Source: Duganella callida
GTDB lineage: Bacteria > Pseudomonadota > Gammaproteobacteria > Burkholderiales > Burkholderiaceae_D
Direction of reading: 5' to 3'
DNA length: 58,285 bases
Assembly (NCBI RefSeq): GCF_004614165.1
Contig: NZ_SPVG01000174.1
Span: 1 to 58,285 of the forward strand
In this document: one piece after another, positions 35,124 through 45,462 of the stretch
Layout of the letters: each line of letters starts with the position of its first letter
Numbering within the stretch: the stretch's first letter is position 1
Notes under the pieces: generated by a model
Databases searched by the model: none
Seen by the model: the letters and a program-made list of their open reading frames with translations, nothing else
Told to the model about the DNA's origin: nothing
Made by a program: the position numbers and the translations under genes

Positions 35124-37118
35124 TTAAGCAATGACAGATTTGACTTTGGCCACCACGTTTTCCACGGTAAAGCCGAAATGCTTGAACAGCACGCCTGCCG
35201 GAGCGGATTCACCGAAGCTATCGATGCCGACAACAGCGCCTTCCAGACCGACGTACTTGTACCAGAAATCGGTGACGCCGGCTTCGATTGCCACGCGGGG
35301 CACGCCCTTGGTCAGCACGGCCGCCTTGTAAGCGGCGTCCTGACGGTCAAATACATCGGTCGACGGCATCGACACCACGCGCGCGACGATGCCTTCCGCC
35401 GCCAGCGCCGAGGCGGCCGCCTGCGCCAGTTCGATTTCCGAACCGGTGGCGATCAGCGTCACCTGCGCGTCGGCCGCTTCGCGCAGCACGTAGCCGCCGC
35501 GCGCGATGTCGGCGATCTGCGCCGCGCTGCGCTCCTGGTACGGCAGGTTCTGGCGCGAGAAGATCAGCGTCGACGGGCCATCCCTGCGCTGCACCGCCGC
35601 GCCCCAGGCCACCATCGATTCGGTGGTGTCGCACGGACGCCAGTTGTCCAGGTTGGGGATCAGGCGCAGCGACGAGACGTGCTCGACCGACTGGTGGGTC
35701 GGGCCGTCCTCGCCCAGGCCGATCGAATCGTGGGTGAACACGAAGATCGAACGTTGCTTCATCAGCGCGGCCATGCGCAGCGCGTTGCGGCTGTAGTCGG
35801 CGAAGGTCAGGAAGGTGGCGCCGAACGGGATGTAGCCGCCGTGCAGGGCGACGCCGTTCATGATCGCCGACATGCCGAACTCGCGCACGCCGTAGTTGAT
35901 GTGGTTGCCCGGCTGGCCGGAACGCACCGGGGTGATTTCCTTCCAGTTGGTCAGGTTGGAGCCGGTCAGGTCGGCCGAGCCGCCGAGGAATTCCGGCAGC
36001 ACCGGCGCCAGCGCCTGGATGGCGTTCTGGCTGGCCTTGCGGGTGGCGATGTTTTCCTTCTTCTCGACGGTCGAGGCGATGCCGGCCGCCAGGGTGGCCG
36101 CGAAGTTGTCCGGCAGATCGCCGGCCATGCGGCGGCTCAGCTCGGCCGCTTCGGCCGGGTATTTGGCGCTGTACTCGGTGAACTTGGCGGTCCAGTCGGC
36201 CTCGTGTTTGGCGCCGGCCGATTTGAAGTCCCAGGCCGCGTAGACGTCGCCCGGGATCTCGAACGGCGCCGCGCTCCAGCCGATGTATTCACGGACGGCC
36301 GCCACTTCCTTCTCGCCCAGCGCGGCGCCGTGCACCTTGTCGCCGCCCTGCAGATTCGGCGAACCCTTGCCGATCACGGTCTTGCAGCAGATCAGGGTCG
36401 GCTTGTCGGCCTGCTTGGCGGCGGCGATGGCGGCCGAGACGGCGGCCACGTCGTGGCCGTCGACCGCGCGGATCACGTTCCAGCCATAGGCTTCAAAGCG
36501 GGCCGGGGTGTCGTCGGTGAACCAGCCTTCGACCTTGCCGTCGATGGAGATGCCGTTGTCGTCGTACAGCGCGATCAGTTTTTTCAGGCCCAGGGTGCCG
36601 GCCAGCGCGCAGGCTTCGTGCGAGATGCCTTCCATCAGGCAGCCGTCGCCGACGAAGGCGTAGGTGTAATGGTCGACCACGTCCAGGCCCGGCTTGTTGA
36701 ACTCGCTCGCCAGCAGCCATTCGGCCAGCGCCATGCCGACCGCGTTGGCGATGCCCTGGCCCAGCGGACCGGTGGTGGTTTCCACGCCCGGGGTGTAGCC
36801 GACTTCCGGGTGGCCCGGGGTCTTCGAGTGCAGCTGGCGGAACGACTTGATGTCATCCATGGTCACCGCGTAGCCGCTCAGGTGCAGCAGCGCGTAGTGC
36901 AGCATCGAGCCGTGGCCGTTGGACAGCAGGAAGCGGTCGCGGTTCACCCATTTCGGATTGGCCGGGTTGTGGCTGTAATGGCCGGACCACAGAGCCACGG
37001 CGATTTCGGCCATGCCCATCGGCATGCCTGGGTGGCCGGAATTGGCCTTCTGGACGGCGTCCATTGCCAGCGCGCGGATCGCATTGGCCATTTGGGTGTG
37101 GGGGAGCGTAGAAGTCAT
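35124..37118 (-). CDS. tkt: Transketolase
   Basis: Thiamine-diphosphate enzyme that moves two-carbon ketol units in the non-oxidative pentose phosphate pathway. It also makes the erythrose-4-phosphate consumed by the DAHP synthase found 18 kb away. The 664-residue product is of family length. It carries [32 protein letters not shown], the cofactor motif [15 protein letters not shown], and the second-half GSADLTGSN and TFTDYSR-like blocks. I chose ATG 37118; a GTG at 37130 is the alternative, and neither has a strong ribosome site. It leads a tkt-gap pair. T7 upstream is closed off by its own terminator, so a promoter is expected in 37119-37218. Confidence 0.95.
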   Translation of the reverse strand: MTSTLPHTQMANAIRALAMDAVQKANSGHPGMPMGMAEIAVALWSGHYSHNPANPKWVNRDRFLLSNGHGSMLHYALLHLSGYAVTMDDIKSFRQLHSKTPGHPEVGYTPGVETTTGPLGQGIANAVGMALAEWLLASEFNKPGLDVVDHYTYAFVGDGCLMEGISHEACALAGTLGLKKLIALYDDNGISIDGKVEGWFTDDTPARFEAYGWNVIRAVDGHDVAAVSAAIAAAKQADKPTLICCKTVIGKGSPNLQGGDKVHGAALGEKEVAAVREYIGWSAAPFEIPGDVYAAWDFKSAGAKHEADWTAKFTEYSAKYPAEAAELSRRMAGDLPDNFAATLAAGIASTVEKKENIATRKASQNAIQALAPVLPEFLGGSADLTGSNLTNWKEITPVRSGQPGNHINYGVREFGMSAIMNGVALHGGYIPFGATFLTFADYSRNALRMAALMKQRSIFVFTHDSIGLGEDGPTHQSVEHVSSLRLIPNLDNWRPCDTTESMVAWGAAVQRRDGPSTLIFSRQNLPYQERSAAQIADIARGGYVLREAADAQVTLIATGSEIELAQAAASALAAEGIVARVVSMPSTDVFDRQDAAYKAAVLTKGVPRVAIEAGVTDFWYKYVGLEGAVVGIDSFGESAPAGVLFKHFGFTVENVVAKVKSVIA

Positions 37119-37216
37119 CGTCGATATCACGAAAGTATGGAAACTGGATGCAATTGCAACTGAACGGGGGCGTGCCGGCTTGCTTAACCTCTTATTTTAC
37201 CAGACCCCGGTGGGCA

Positions 37217-37249
37217 TAAAAAAAAACCGCCGTGCGAACACGGCGGTTT
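37217..37249 (-). terminator. Rho-independent terminator of T7
   Basis: AAACCGCCGTG (37224-37234) and CACGGCGGTTT (37239-37249) form the stem. The plus-strand A run gives the U tract for leftward T7 transcription. A second inverted repeat, CATGCCGGCC/GGCCGGCATG, lies just beyond, next to the T7 stop. Confidence 0.9.
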
Positions 37250-37283
37250 CCTGCATGCCGGCCGGGGCCGGCATGGGCTGCGC

Positions 37284-40200
37284 TTAGAAGCGGTGGTTGT
37301 ATTCCACCGTGAACTTGGCGGCGCGTGGCGGCGTGTAGCTGATCACGCGGCCGTAGGTCGAGGCGACCGTGGTGCCGTCCAGGTTGTAGGTCTCGTCGAT
37401 GGTCTGCGCGGTCTGCTTGTTGAAGACGTTGAAGACATCGACTTTGACCGACAGGCCCTTGATCATTGCCGGACGGTAGGTCAGGTTGGCATCCAGGCGG
37501 ATATCCCATGGCAGACGGCCCAGCGAGCCACGTGGGGTTTCCTTGTCGCAGTAGAAGTACACCGAACCGTAGTCGTCGATGCCTTCCGGGATGTCCGGAC
37601 GGTTGCCGAAGCAGCTGCGCGGACGGCCCGAGGCGGCCAGGAAGTTACCGCCGACGATCCATTCCTTGGTGACTTCGTAGAAGCCGAAGGCCTTGACCTG
37701 GTGCTCGCGGTCGTTCGGCAGCAGGCCGTTGGCGCCGACCATCAGCGGCCAGTTATCCCAGGTCGAGGTCGCGGCGACGTCGGTCTGGGCATTGTCGGAA
37801 CGGGTCTGGCCTTCGGTGTTGCCCTTGCTGCGCGACCAGGTGTAGTTCACGCGACCGTACCAGCCGTTGCGCATCGGGTGTTCCAGGAACAGGTCCAGCG
37901 CGGTGTAGGTCCGCTTGGCCTTGTCGAACTGCAGGTCGGCCTTGGTCAGGTGCACCGTCGAGTAGTTGCTGCCGGTGCCGGCGAAGTCCACCAGGAAGGT
38001 GTTGTCCTCGCCCGGGTTGAACGAGGCGCAGTTGAAGCCGCCGTAGTGCGAGGCGTCGACGTTGTTGCGCTTGGCCCAGGCCAGGATAGGCGATGGATCG
38101 CAGAAGTCGTCAATGGTGGCCTTGAGGTCGCGGTAGGTCACTTTGGCGCCGAAGTTCAGCTCTGGCGACCAGGCTTTTTCGAAGCCCAGGGTGATCTCGT
38201 CCTGGTACGACGGGTCGATGCCCAGCGCGGTCAGGGTCTTCGGATCCTTGGCCTGGCCCACTTCGTTATTGGTCGAGAACACGCCGGTCAGCGGCACCAG
38301 GCCGGTCGGCTGGCCCTGCGCATCGGTGCCGGTATAGGTGAAGACCTGACGCACGTTCAGCGAACGGCTGGCGCCGCGCACTGCCAGGTGGGTCGGGATC
38401 TGCAGCGCGTAACGGCCGGCGCTGCCGAACACTTTCAGCGAGGCGTCGCCGTTGGCATCCCATACCGCCGCCACGCGCGGGGTGACGAAGTTCTTCACTT
38501 CCAGGAAGGTGACACCGTCGCCGTTCTTGTTCTTGAAGTTTTCGTTACGCAAGCCGACGGTGACCAGCAGATCTTTGGTGGCTTGCCACTGGTCTTCCAG
38601 GTACTGCGCCGACTGGTCGGAACCGGCCGAGGTGGTATCGTCGAAGATACGCTTGGTCACGTAGTAACCCTGGGTGCCCAGGCCGCCGCCGCTGGCAGGC
38701 GCTACCAGTTTGCCGTCGCCGAAGCTGATCGGAGTGGTCGGCGAATTGACGTGGCCGTAGGTCCAGGAACCGCCGCCGCCGATCACCTGACCGGCGCCTT
38801 CGGAGCTCAGCTTGTTGTCATCCAGACCGGCACGGAACTTGTGCTCGGTCCACTTGTATTCCACGTCCAGACGCTTGGACTTGATCTTGCTCGAGGCGTC
38901 GTTGGCCGACACGTTGCCGCTCAGGGTCTGGGTGGTGGTGTAGTTCAGGCCCGGATAACGCGCGGCCACCGGGGCGTTCACCTGGAACAGGTCGCCGGTG
39001 GTCGGCGTGCCGATCACATCGTAGCGCGACTCGTTCTTGGTTTTGCTCTGACCATACAGCGCGGTCACGGTCAGATTGTCGGTGATGTTACCGATGTAGC
39101 GCAGGATCTGGGTTTCCGCGCCAACCGACGGGTTGTAGGTGGAGTCGTTCTTGTAGTGCTGCGACGCCGTGGCCGTGTTACCGTGGGTGAAGGTGTTGTA
39201 GTCGTAGCTGTACAGCTGACGATCGGTCTTCGGCGTATCGCCGAGGAAGGTCGCTTCCAGGCGGTGATTGTCGGTGATGTTCCAGTCGAACTTGCCCATG
39301 TAGCGCTGGATCTTGTCCTGTTTCTCTTCCCAGCCGGTGGTGGCGTTGGAGGTCGAGGTGCGCGTGCCCAGCGTGTTCAGGGTGGCGTTGGTGCCGGCTT
39401 CTTCCGACTTGCGCTCCTCCACCGACACGAACATGAACAGTTTGTCCTGGATGATCGGACCGCCGACGTAGGCGCCGTAGATTTTCTCGGTGCGGGTATT
39501 GTCCTGGTTGCGACGGAACAGGGTGCCGTCAGTGCTCTTGTTTTCCGACTTGCCGGTCACGGCATAGTAGCTGTCCTTGTAGGCGGCACGGGTCGAGTTG
39601 GGCTCGATGCTGAAGCTGGCGCCGGCTTCCCAGGTGTTGGTGCCGCTCTTGGTGGTGATGTTGACCACACCGCCGACCGAACGGCCGAACTCGGCGCCGA
39701 AGCCGCCGGTCAGGATCTGCGCCTGGGCGATCGCGCCGAACGGCAGTTCCGAGGCGCCCAGCTGGGTCAGCGGGTTGGTGACCGGGAAACCGTTGATGTA
39801 GTAGGCGTTTTCGGACGCGCCGCCGCCGCCGAACGAAGCACCGGCCGCGTAACGCGAGTCGGCACGGGTGGTGTTCGGGGCCAGCTGGATGATCGCATCG
39901 ACGCTCTGGGCGATCGGCAGTGCGGCCAGTTCCTTGGCGGTGAAGGTGGCGCCGTTGTTCGAGTTGGAAATGTCGATGCGGCTGCGGCGGCCGGTCACCT
40001 GCACGGCTTGCACCGAGGACAGGAACGAGGCATCCACGCCCTGGCCGATCAGCACGTCGATCTCCTGGGTCTTGGCGACCGCGCCATTGCGCATCAGTTC
40101 AACCTTGTAGTGGCCAGCGGCCATCGCGGTCGCCGTGTAGCGGCCGGAGGCATCAGGGGTGACCACACGGCGCGCGCCCGTATCGGTGTTGGACAGGACC

Positions 40201-40349
40201 ACGCTGGTGCCGGCCGGCGACTCGATGTTACCAAAAATCGTACCGGAAGCATTCGATTGCGCAGTTGCCACAGGAACCACCGCAGCGCTCAGCGCGGCAG
40301 CACTGAACGCCACCTGCAACGCGCGGACGAGAACAGTTTTTTTTAACAT
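37284..40349 (-). CDS. Oar-like TonB-dependent receptor with N-terminal carboxypeptidase-regulatory-like domain (T7)
   Basis: A 1021-residue receptor of a different type from its eight neighbours. After a Lys-Lys signal peptide (cleaved near ATA|Q) comes a carboxypeptidase-regulatory-like beta domain (about 34-110; GTIFGNIESPAGTSVVL, SGRYTATAMAAGHYKVEL). Next is a plug (about 115-230) with VTGRRSRID, GGGGASENAYYINGFPV, and GGFGAEFGRSVGGVVNITTKSGTN, then a barrel ending EYNHRF. This layout is that of Oar/OmpA-like TBDRs, some of which handle secreted proteases or host-derived polymers; the ligand here is unknown. AGGGA lies 8 nt before ATG 40349. Two NtrC-box-like palindromes lie 202 and 269 bp upstream. 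Confidence 0.93.
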   Translation of the reverse strand: MLKKTVLVRALQVAFSAAALSAAVVPVATAQSNASGTIFGNIESPAGTSVVLSNTDTGARRVVTPDASGRYTATAMAAGHYKVELMRNGAVAKTQEIDVLIGQGVDASFLSSVQAVQVTGRRSRIDISNSNNGATFTAKELAALPIAQSVDAIIQLAPNTTRADSRYAAGASFGGGGASENAYYINGFPVTNPLTQLGASELPFGAIAQAQILTGGFGAEFGRSVGGVVNITTKSGTNTWEAGASFSIEPNSTRAAYKDSYYAVTGKSENKSTDGTLFRRNQDNTRTEKIYGAYVGGPIIQDKLFMFVSVEERKSEEAGTNATLNTLGTRTSTSNATTGWEEKQDKIQRYMGKFDWNITDNHRLEATFLGDTPKTDRQLYSYDYNTFTHGNTATASQHYKNDSTYNPSVGAETQILRYIGNITDNLTVTALYGQSKTKNESRYDVIGTPTTGDLFQVNAPVAARYPGLNYTTTQTLSGNVSANDASSKIKSKRLDVEYKWTEHKFRAGLDDNKLSSEGAGQVIGGGGSWTYGHVNSPTTPISFGDGKLVAPASGGGLGTQGYYVTKRIFDDTTSAGSDQSAQYLEDQWQATKDLLVTVGLRNENFKNKNGDGVTFLEVKNFVTPRVAAVWDANGDASLKVFGSAGRYALQIPTHLAVRGASRSLNVRQVFTYTGTDAQGQPTGLVPLTGVFSTNNEVGQAKDPKTLTALGIDPSYQDEITLGFEKAWSPELNFGAKVTYRDLKATIDDFCDPSPILAWAKRNNVDASHYGGFNCASFNPGEDNTFLVDFAGTGSNYSTVHLTKADLQFDKAKRTYTALDLFLEHPMRNGWYGRVNYTWSRSKGNTEGQTRSDNAQTDVAATSTWDNWPLMVGANGLLPNDREHQVKAFGFYEVTKEWIVGGNFLAASGRPRSCFGNRPDIPEGIDDYGSVYFYCDKETPRGSLGRLPWDIRLDANLTYRPAMIKGLSVKVDVFNVFNKQTAQTIDETYNLDGTTVASTYGRVISYTPPRAAKFTVEYNHRF

Positions 40350-40550
40350 TAATTTTCCCTGAATATACTAAAAATAACAGCCCGGATAAGGCTGTGTCGC
40401 ATCAATGCTTGCAGCCGCCTAAAGCTGACGGACGGCGCTCACAATTCTCTCATCTGATGGGATTCGACTGGAGGAAATTATAAATTCCCGCATCGTCCAT
40501 TTCGACAGGTTATTTATAAGACCATGCGGGCCGTGCCACTGTCAATAAAG

Positions 40551-40634
40551 TCAACCTTGCTGGTGCAGACATACAACACTAATTTTTTTCCCAGCAAAAT
40601 CAGTAACATAGGCACACATCACCAAAATGGTGCG
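40551..40634 (-). promoter_or_regulatory. Two NtrC-box-like palindromes upstream of T7
   Basis: TCAACCTTGCTGGTGCA (40551-40567) and ATCACCAAAATGGTGCG (40618-40634) each match TGCACCA-N3-TGGTGCA at 11 of 14 positions, 67 bp centre to centre. The second has a perfect CACCA-AAA-TGGTG core. The remainder of 40350-40733 is non-coding and AT-rich. Confidence 0.45.
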
Positions 40635-40733
40635 GACGCAAACACGCCTGCCCCATTTCAGGACAATATCAGCGCGAGCATGCACTGAAAAAATCAGTCT
40701 GGTTAATGAGACCAGGTTTACGTTATATGGGAA

Positions 40734-41534
40734 CTAAGGGCTTTTTCTCGAACGGAGAATATCCTGACGCATTTTAAAATCAAGATCATTCTCACGATTT
40801 ATAACATCGTAAGTCAGCTTGTTTTTCGCCGCCTGATCTTCCACCGCCTTATTGTTTTCGCCCGCGAATTTTTCCGTGGCGGTTTTCCAGGCCTGATTTT
40901 CCGCCATGATGGTATCGGCCAGCTGGCGCGGTTCGACTGTCAGCTGGCGGCCGGTGCGCTCGATCAGGGCGGCCGCGCGCTGATACTCTTCGTTACTCAT
41001 AAGCTTGAGCACGTCGGGCGGGATGGTTTTGGTGGCCGGCAGACTGTTATTGATTCCCAGCACGAAGCGGCCATAGCATTCAGTCCAGGCGACCACGCCA
41101 GCGTTGACGGTGTGGATTTCCTGATTGGTCTTGGACACGGCGGGAATGGTCGGCCGCACGCAGTGATAGTTTTCGTAGCGCAGCGCGGCGCCGTCGTAAC
41201 TGGTGACGTAATACGCGATATCGGCCTGGCGCCGGCTGCGCTCCCGCACCAGCGCCAGCGATTCGGCGGCGTCGGGGCTGCCGGCCGCCTGGGCGCGTTG
41301 CAGCCAGTACACGGCCTTTTCCGTATCCTGCGGCGTGCCCTCGCCAAAACCGTACATCTCGCCCAGCTGCAGCTGAGCGGCGGGATTGCCGCGCTCGGCC
41401 AGCACGCCGAACTGCTTGAACGCCTGCTTGAAGTCCTTGTTTTCCCACAAGCGCTGCGCGTCACTCAATTCATCGGCACGCAGGGTGCCACAGGCGGCCA
41501 TCAATATGGTCGCCGCCAAGATGCCTTCTTTCAA
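40734..41534 (-). CDS. Sel1-repeat secreted or lipid-anchored protein of unknown function
   Basis: The product contains at least one clear Sel1-like repeat (NPAAQLQLGEMYGFGEGTP... AVYWLQRAQAAG), a helical protein-binding module. A C-terminal helical, charged region (QAWKTATEKFAGENNKAVEDQ...) lies beyond it. I chose the TTG at 41534 (266 aa) because it follows GGGGGTAGGA and yields a compact signal sequence (LKEGILAATILMAACGTLRADE). The MAAC could be a lipobox, or LRA|DE a signal-peptidase I site. Earlier in-frame starts (ATG 41624, TTG 41648) would add about 30-38 residues with no signal. Five cysteines are present. I cannot assign a function. It stands between the T7 upstream region and divergent rsmE. 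Confidence 0.7.
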   Translation of the reverse strand: MKEGILAATILMAACGTLRADELSDAQRLWENKDFKQAFKQFGVLAERGNPAAQLQLGEMYGFGEGTPQDTEKAVYWLQRAQAAGSPDAAESLALVRERSRRQADIAYYVTSYDGAALRYENYHCVRPTIPAVSKTNQEIHTVNAGVVAWTECYGRFVLGINNSLPATKTIPPDVLKLMSNEEYQRAAALIERTGRQLTVEPRQLADTIMAENQAWKTATEKFAGENNKAVEDQAAKNKLTYDVINRENDLDFKMRQDILRSRKSP

Positions 41535-41743
41535 TCCTACCCCCGTGGTTTTTATACTTGGAGTTACTTTATTGATGCTACTCCCGAATAAAATATTGAG
41601 CAAATACCAATTACTTTTGGCCATACCTGTTTTTGTAATAAGTCGCAACTTCCGTCAACGGACGGCATCCTGTCGCCATCTTCACGGCATTATGAAAGGC
41701 AAGTGTATTAAAATAGACACACCTCCGCCCCTTCATTTGACCC

Positions 41744-42469
41744 ATGCCACGATTTTTCTACCCTGCCCCGATCTCCGTAGGAGAAGCAATATCCCTGCCA
41801 GCCGAGCTGTCTCATCATATTCATGTGTTGCGCCTGGCGCCCGGCGCGCTGATCACGCTGTTCAATGGCGACGGCGGCGAGTACACCGCCGTGCTCACCG
41901 ACCTGGCGCGCCGCAGCGCCAGCGCGGAAATCAAGGCCCACACGCCGCGTGAGGTGGAACTGCCGTTTGCGGTCACGCTGGCGCAGGCTCTACCGGAAGG
42001 CAACAAAATGGACTGGATCATCGAGAAAGCCGTCGAGCTGGGCGCGTCCGGTTTTCAGCCGCTGGCCGCGCAGCGCAGCGTGGTCCGGCTGTCGGCCGAA
42101 CGGGCCGAGAAAAAACTCGAGCACTGGCGCGGCGTGGTGGTGGCCGCCGCCGAGCAAAGCGGCCGCAACCGCCTGCCGCCGGTGGCGCCGCCGCTGGACT
42201 ACAAACAATGGATCAGCCAGCAGGACTTGCACCGGCGCATCGTACTGAGCCCGCGCGCCGGGCAGTCGCTGGCGGACTGGGCCCGCCACCAGCCGGCGCA
42301 GGCGGTGACGTTGGTGGTCGGCCCCGAAGGCGGCTTCAGCAATGATGAAGAAGACCTGGCGCTGCGCCATGGCGCGCTGCCGCTGTCGGTCGGACCGCGC
42401 GTGCTGCGGACCGAGACGGCCGCGTTGGCGGCCATCGCCATCCTCAGCGCAGCCTGGGGCGGCATGTAG
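41744..42469 (+). CDS. rsmE: 16S rRNA (uracil-1498-N3)-methyltransferase
   Basis: RsmE methylates N3 of U1498 in helix 44 of 16S rRNA, using S-adenosylmethionine. The 241-residue product has the SPOUT-fold, knotted C-terminal half with VVGPEGGFSNDEE and the SVGPRVLRTETAALAAIAIL signature. It also has the conserved KMDWIIEKAVELGASGFQPL and EQSGRNRLPPV blocks, and a PUA-like N-terminus (FFYPAPISVGEAISLP...HHIHVLRLAPGALI). ATG 41744 gives the typical MPRFF start. It is convergent with T8 across a bidirectional terminator and divergent from the Sel1-type gene. Confidence 0.94.
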   Translation: MPRFFYPAPISVGEAISLPAELSHHIHVLRLAPGALITLFNGDGGEYTAVLTDLARRSASAEIKAHTPREVELPFAVTLAQALPEGNKMDWIIEKAVELGASGFQPLAAQRSVVRLSAERAEKKLEHWRGVVVAAAEQSGRNRLPPVAPPLDYKQWISQQDLHRRIVLSPRAGQSLADWARHQPAQAVTLVVGPEGGFSNDEEDLALRHGALPLSVGPRVLRTETAALAAIAILSAAWGGM

Positions 42470-42487
42470 GCCAGCGCGCCGCCCCAA

Positions 42488-42527
42488 TAAAAAAAACCGC
42501 GTCGCTTCGCAGCGACGCGGTTTTTTT
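42488..42527. terminator. Bidirectional terminator between rsmE and T8
   Basis: CCGCGTCGCT (42497-42506) and AGCGACGCGG (42511-42520) with an A8 run before and a T7 run after, serving both convergent genes. Confidence 0.93.
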
Positions 42528-42543
42528 ATTGCAGCGCTGAAGC

Positions 42544-45462
42544 TTAGAACTTCAGGTTGGCGCCCACGGTCACCATACGGCCGATGGCATCGTAGGTTTG
42601 CGGGAAGGTGTTGCCGCTGTCCATCGTGGTGGTGGCAATGGTGCCGCCGACGATAGGTGGTTTCTTGTCAAACGCGTTGTTCACGCTGATGTTGAAACGC
42701 AGGTTCTTCGAGTAGTTGTACACGCCCGACAGGTCGAAGTAGCTGAACGCCTTGATGTGCGAGTAAGCAGGCAGGAAGGTGCCGGCCAGCGGCTCGACGT
42801 CGACCGCGCTGGTGTAACGCCAGTTGTAGCCCACGGCGAAGTCACCGACGTTCCAGGTGGTGCGCTGGTTAAACTTGCGCTTGAACACCGGTGCGTTCGA
42901 GACGTTGCCGCAAGCGACCGAGTAGTAGCCCAGGCAATCGCGGTTGATCGACACCGAGCTGCCCTGGAACTCGAAGCGCTGCACCTGGGTGTAGTTCAGG
43001 CCCAGATCCAGGTTGCCGTATTTCGGATCCACGTTCAGCTGCTTGAGCTGCAGCTTGTACGCCACGCCCAGGTCGAAGCCGCTGGTGTTCTGCTTGCCGG
43101 AGTTCGACAGCGGGGTCTGCACGCCCTTGGCGTCGACACCGTTGAACGAGCCGTTGGCCGGGTTACGACCCACCATGCCGCAGTATGCGTTCAGGGTGTA
43201 GCTCGGGTTCTTGTTGTAGCAACCGTCCAGCACGTCGGTGGTGCTCAGGCTCGAGATCGCGTCGGTGATCTTGATCTGGTACCAGTCCAGCGACACGGCC
43301 AGACGCGGCAGCGGCTCCCAGACGAAACCGATGGTCTTGGTCTTGGCTTTTTCAGGCGCCAGGTTCGGGTTACCACCGGTCAGGTTGTTGATCTGGCCAG
43401 CCGATGGGGCTGCCAGCGAACCGACTTCGGTCAGCGGCACACCGGTCAGGCGGCACAGGTTCGACAGGGTGCCGGCGGTATTGGCCTGCGCCTGGTTGAT
43501 CGAGGCGCCCTGGCAAGGATCCTTGGCCAGATTGGACAGGCCGGTCACCTGCGGCGCGAACAGTTCGTTCACGTTAGGTGCGCGGGTGGCCTTCTGCAGC
43601 ATGGCGCGGAAACGCACCGACTTGACTGGCTCCCACTCGCCGCCGACTTTCCAGCTGCTGTAGCTCTGGTCGTCGGTGTTACCCGATTTGAACTGGGTTT
43701 CGCGGTAGCCGAGGTCCGCGTTCAGGCTGCGGACGAATGGCTTGTCCTTGATCAGCGGCACTTGCGATTCGATCGCCAGTTCGCGCAGACGGAAGGTACC
43801 GGTGCGGTCCGGGGTCGGCGAACCGGTGCCCAGCACTTCGCCGTTGATCTGCGAGGCGGCGTCGGACTGGGTGCCGGCGGTGGCCTTGCGTTCTTCGGCG
43901 GTGATCGCCATCGCGATCGGCTGGTTGGCCCATGGGCTGACCACTTTGCTGCCCAGGTCGCCCTGTGCCGAAATCGACGCCACGTCCTGCTGCACGGTTT
44001 GCAGCAGAATCGCGCTGGCGTTGATGAAGGCCAGCTGATCCGGCGTGATCGAACCGGCGGCGCCGAACACGTTCAGCGGTACGCAGTTGTTGGCGGTGTT
44101 GACGCAAGCGGTCTTGCTGACGGCGTTCAGCGCCTGCGCGACCTTGGACAGCGAGCCCCAGTTCAGACGGGTCTGGGTCTGGTCGGCACGGCCACGGGTC
44201 CACGACGCATCGTAGGTCCAGTCGTAGGCGATGTCGCCCTTCATGCCGATGGTGTACTGCAGGGTCTTGTTGTCGAAGTTGTTGTAACGCGGACCCAGCT
44301 CGGTGAAGCGGCGGCCGATGGTCATCGGCACCAGGGTGGTGTTGCCGACCACGCAGTTGGCCGGGGTGATGCCGCGGCGCTCGCAAATCTGCTGACGCGC
44401 CGCATCCGGGATGTACGGGTTACCGATAGGCACCTGGAACACGTTCAGGAAGGTACCCGATTCGGCCAGCGTCGAGGCGACTTTGGCGTTGGTGTAGAAC
44501 GCGTTGGCGTACACTTCGGCGTAGTCGTTGATCTTGTAGTTGGCCAGCGAGGTCAACTGAGTACGGTCCAGACCGGTCTGATAGTAGTTCAGCGGGTTGG
44601 TGTTGTAGTTGACCGCAGGCTGGATCAGCTTGCCGGTGCTCGGATCGATCTGCCAGGTGCCGGACAGCGCGGTGCTGCCACCGCTGCCCTGGCCAATCTG
44701 GAAGGTCGACGGGATGGCGGTGCCCGAACCGCTCGGTTTGCCGTCGGTCGAACCCAGGCTGGTCACGCCGTAAGGACGCGAACCCTGGGTCACCGGATCG
44801 GCGGTGGTCTTGCCGATGCTCAGCACCACGTTGCCCTTGCCGTCATCCAGATTGGCGCCCATGGTCAGGTCGGTGCGCTTGCGCTTGGCGTCGTGGTATT
44901 CGCTGGTTTCACCGTAGGAGGTGCCGACTTCGATACCGCTGAAGTTCTTCTTCAGCTTGAAGTCGACCACGCCGGCCACGGCGTCGGCGCCGTAGGCCAC
45001 CGATGCGCCACCGGTCAGCACGTCCACGCGGCTCAGCAGGGCGATCGGGATCGAGTTGGTATCGACGGTGCCGTTCAGGTTGAACGGTACCATGCGGCGG
45101 CCGTCGATCAGCACCAGGGTGCGGTTCGCGCCCAGACCGCGCAGGTCGACGGTGGCGGCGCCGGCGGTGCCGTTATTGGTGCCCGGGCCGATCGATGGCA
45201 CGGCGGCTGGCAGGCCTTTGACGAATTCTTCAACAGCGACAGGCTGGGACGACTTGATCTCTTCCGCGGTGATCGACGAAATCGGGCTGGTCGAGGTCGT
45301 GCCTGGTGCGGTAATGCGGGTACCAGTCACCTGCACCGATTCGATTTTCTGCGGTGCGGCTTCTTGTGCGACGGCGTTGTGCATCATTGCGCTCATGCCG
45401 ACCAGCATCGAGCCGGCGAACACGGTGCGCAAGGTACGCGACATCATCTTCTCTTGAATCAT
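42544..45462 (-). CDS. TonB-dependent outer-membrane receptor (T8)
   Basis: A 972-residue TBDR. ATG 45462 follows GGGAG by 7 nt and gives MIQEKMMSRTLRTVFAGS, which keeps the invariant Glu4 and both arginines of the shared signal start; the leader is longer and ends near AVA|Q. Then come ESVQVTGTRITAPG, the plug with PISSITAEEIKSSQP, RTLVLIDGRRMVPF and TGGASVAYGADAVAGVVDFKLKKNFSG, and a barrel with large loops ending GANLKF. It pairs with T6. The ligand is unknown. Upstream lie 875 bp of non-coding DNA, shared with the divergent flavoprotein gene. Confidence 0.92.
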   Translation of the reverse strand: MIQEKMMSRTLRTVFAGSMLVGMSAMMHNAVAQEAAPQKIESVQVTGTRITAPGTTSTSPISSITAEEIKSSQPVAVEEFVKGLPAAVPSIGPGTNNGTAGAATVDLRGLGANRTLVLIDGRRMVPFNLNGTVDTNSIPIALLSRVDVLTGGASVAYGADAVAGVVDFKLKKNFSGIEVGTSYGETSEYHDAKRKRTDLTMGANLDDGKGNVVLSIGKTTADPVTQGSRPYGVTSLGSTDGKPSGSGTAIPSTFQIGQGSGGSTALSGTWQIDPSTGKLIQPAVNYNTNPLNYYQTGLDRTQLTSLANYKINDYAEVYANAFYTNAKVASTLAESGTFLNVFQVPIGNPYIPDAARQQICERRGITPANCVVGNTTLVPMTIGRRFTELGPRYNNFDNKTLQYTIGMKGDIAYDWTYDASWTRGRADQTQTRLNWGSLSKVAQALNAVSKTACVNTANNCVPLNVFGAAGSITPDQLAFINASAILLQTVQQDVASISAQGDLGSKVVSPWANQPIAMAITAEERKATAGTQSDAASQINGEVLGTGSPTPDRTGTFRLRELAIESQVPLIKDKPFVRSLNADLGYRETQFKSGNTDDQSYSSWKVGGEWEPVKSVRFRAMLQKATRAPNVNELFAPQVTGLSNLAKDPCQGASINQAQANTAGTLSNLCRLTGVPLTEVGSLAAPSAGQINNLTGGNPNLAPEKAKTKTIGFVWEPLPRLAVSLDWYQIKITDAISSLSTTDVLDGCYNKNPSYTLNAYCGMVGRNPANGSFNGVDAKGVQTPLSNSGKQNTSGFDLGVAYKLQLKQLNVDPKYGNLDLGLNYTQVQRFEFQGSSVSINRDCLGYYSVACGNVSNAPVFKRKFNQRTTWNVGDFAVGYNWRYTSAVDVEPLAGTFLPAYSHIKAFSYFDLSGVYNYSKNLRFNISVNNAFDKKPPIVGGTIATTTMDSGNTFPQTYDAIGRMVTVGANLKF

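Noticed and set aside
40532-40538. TGGCACG (minus strand) near T7 as a -24 sigma-54 element
   Set aside because: The next GC is 8 bp away instead of 10, so no matching -12 element exists.
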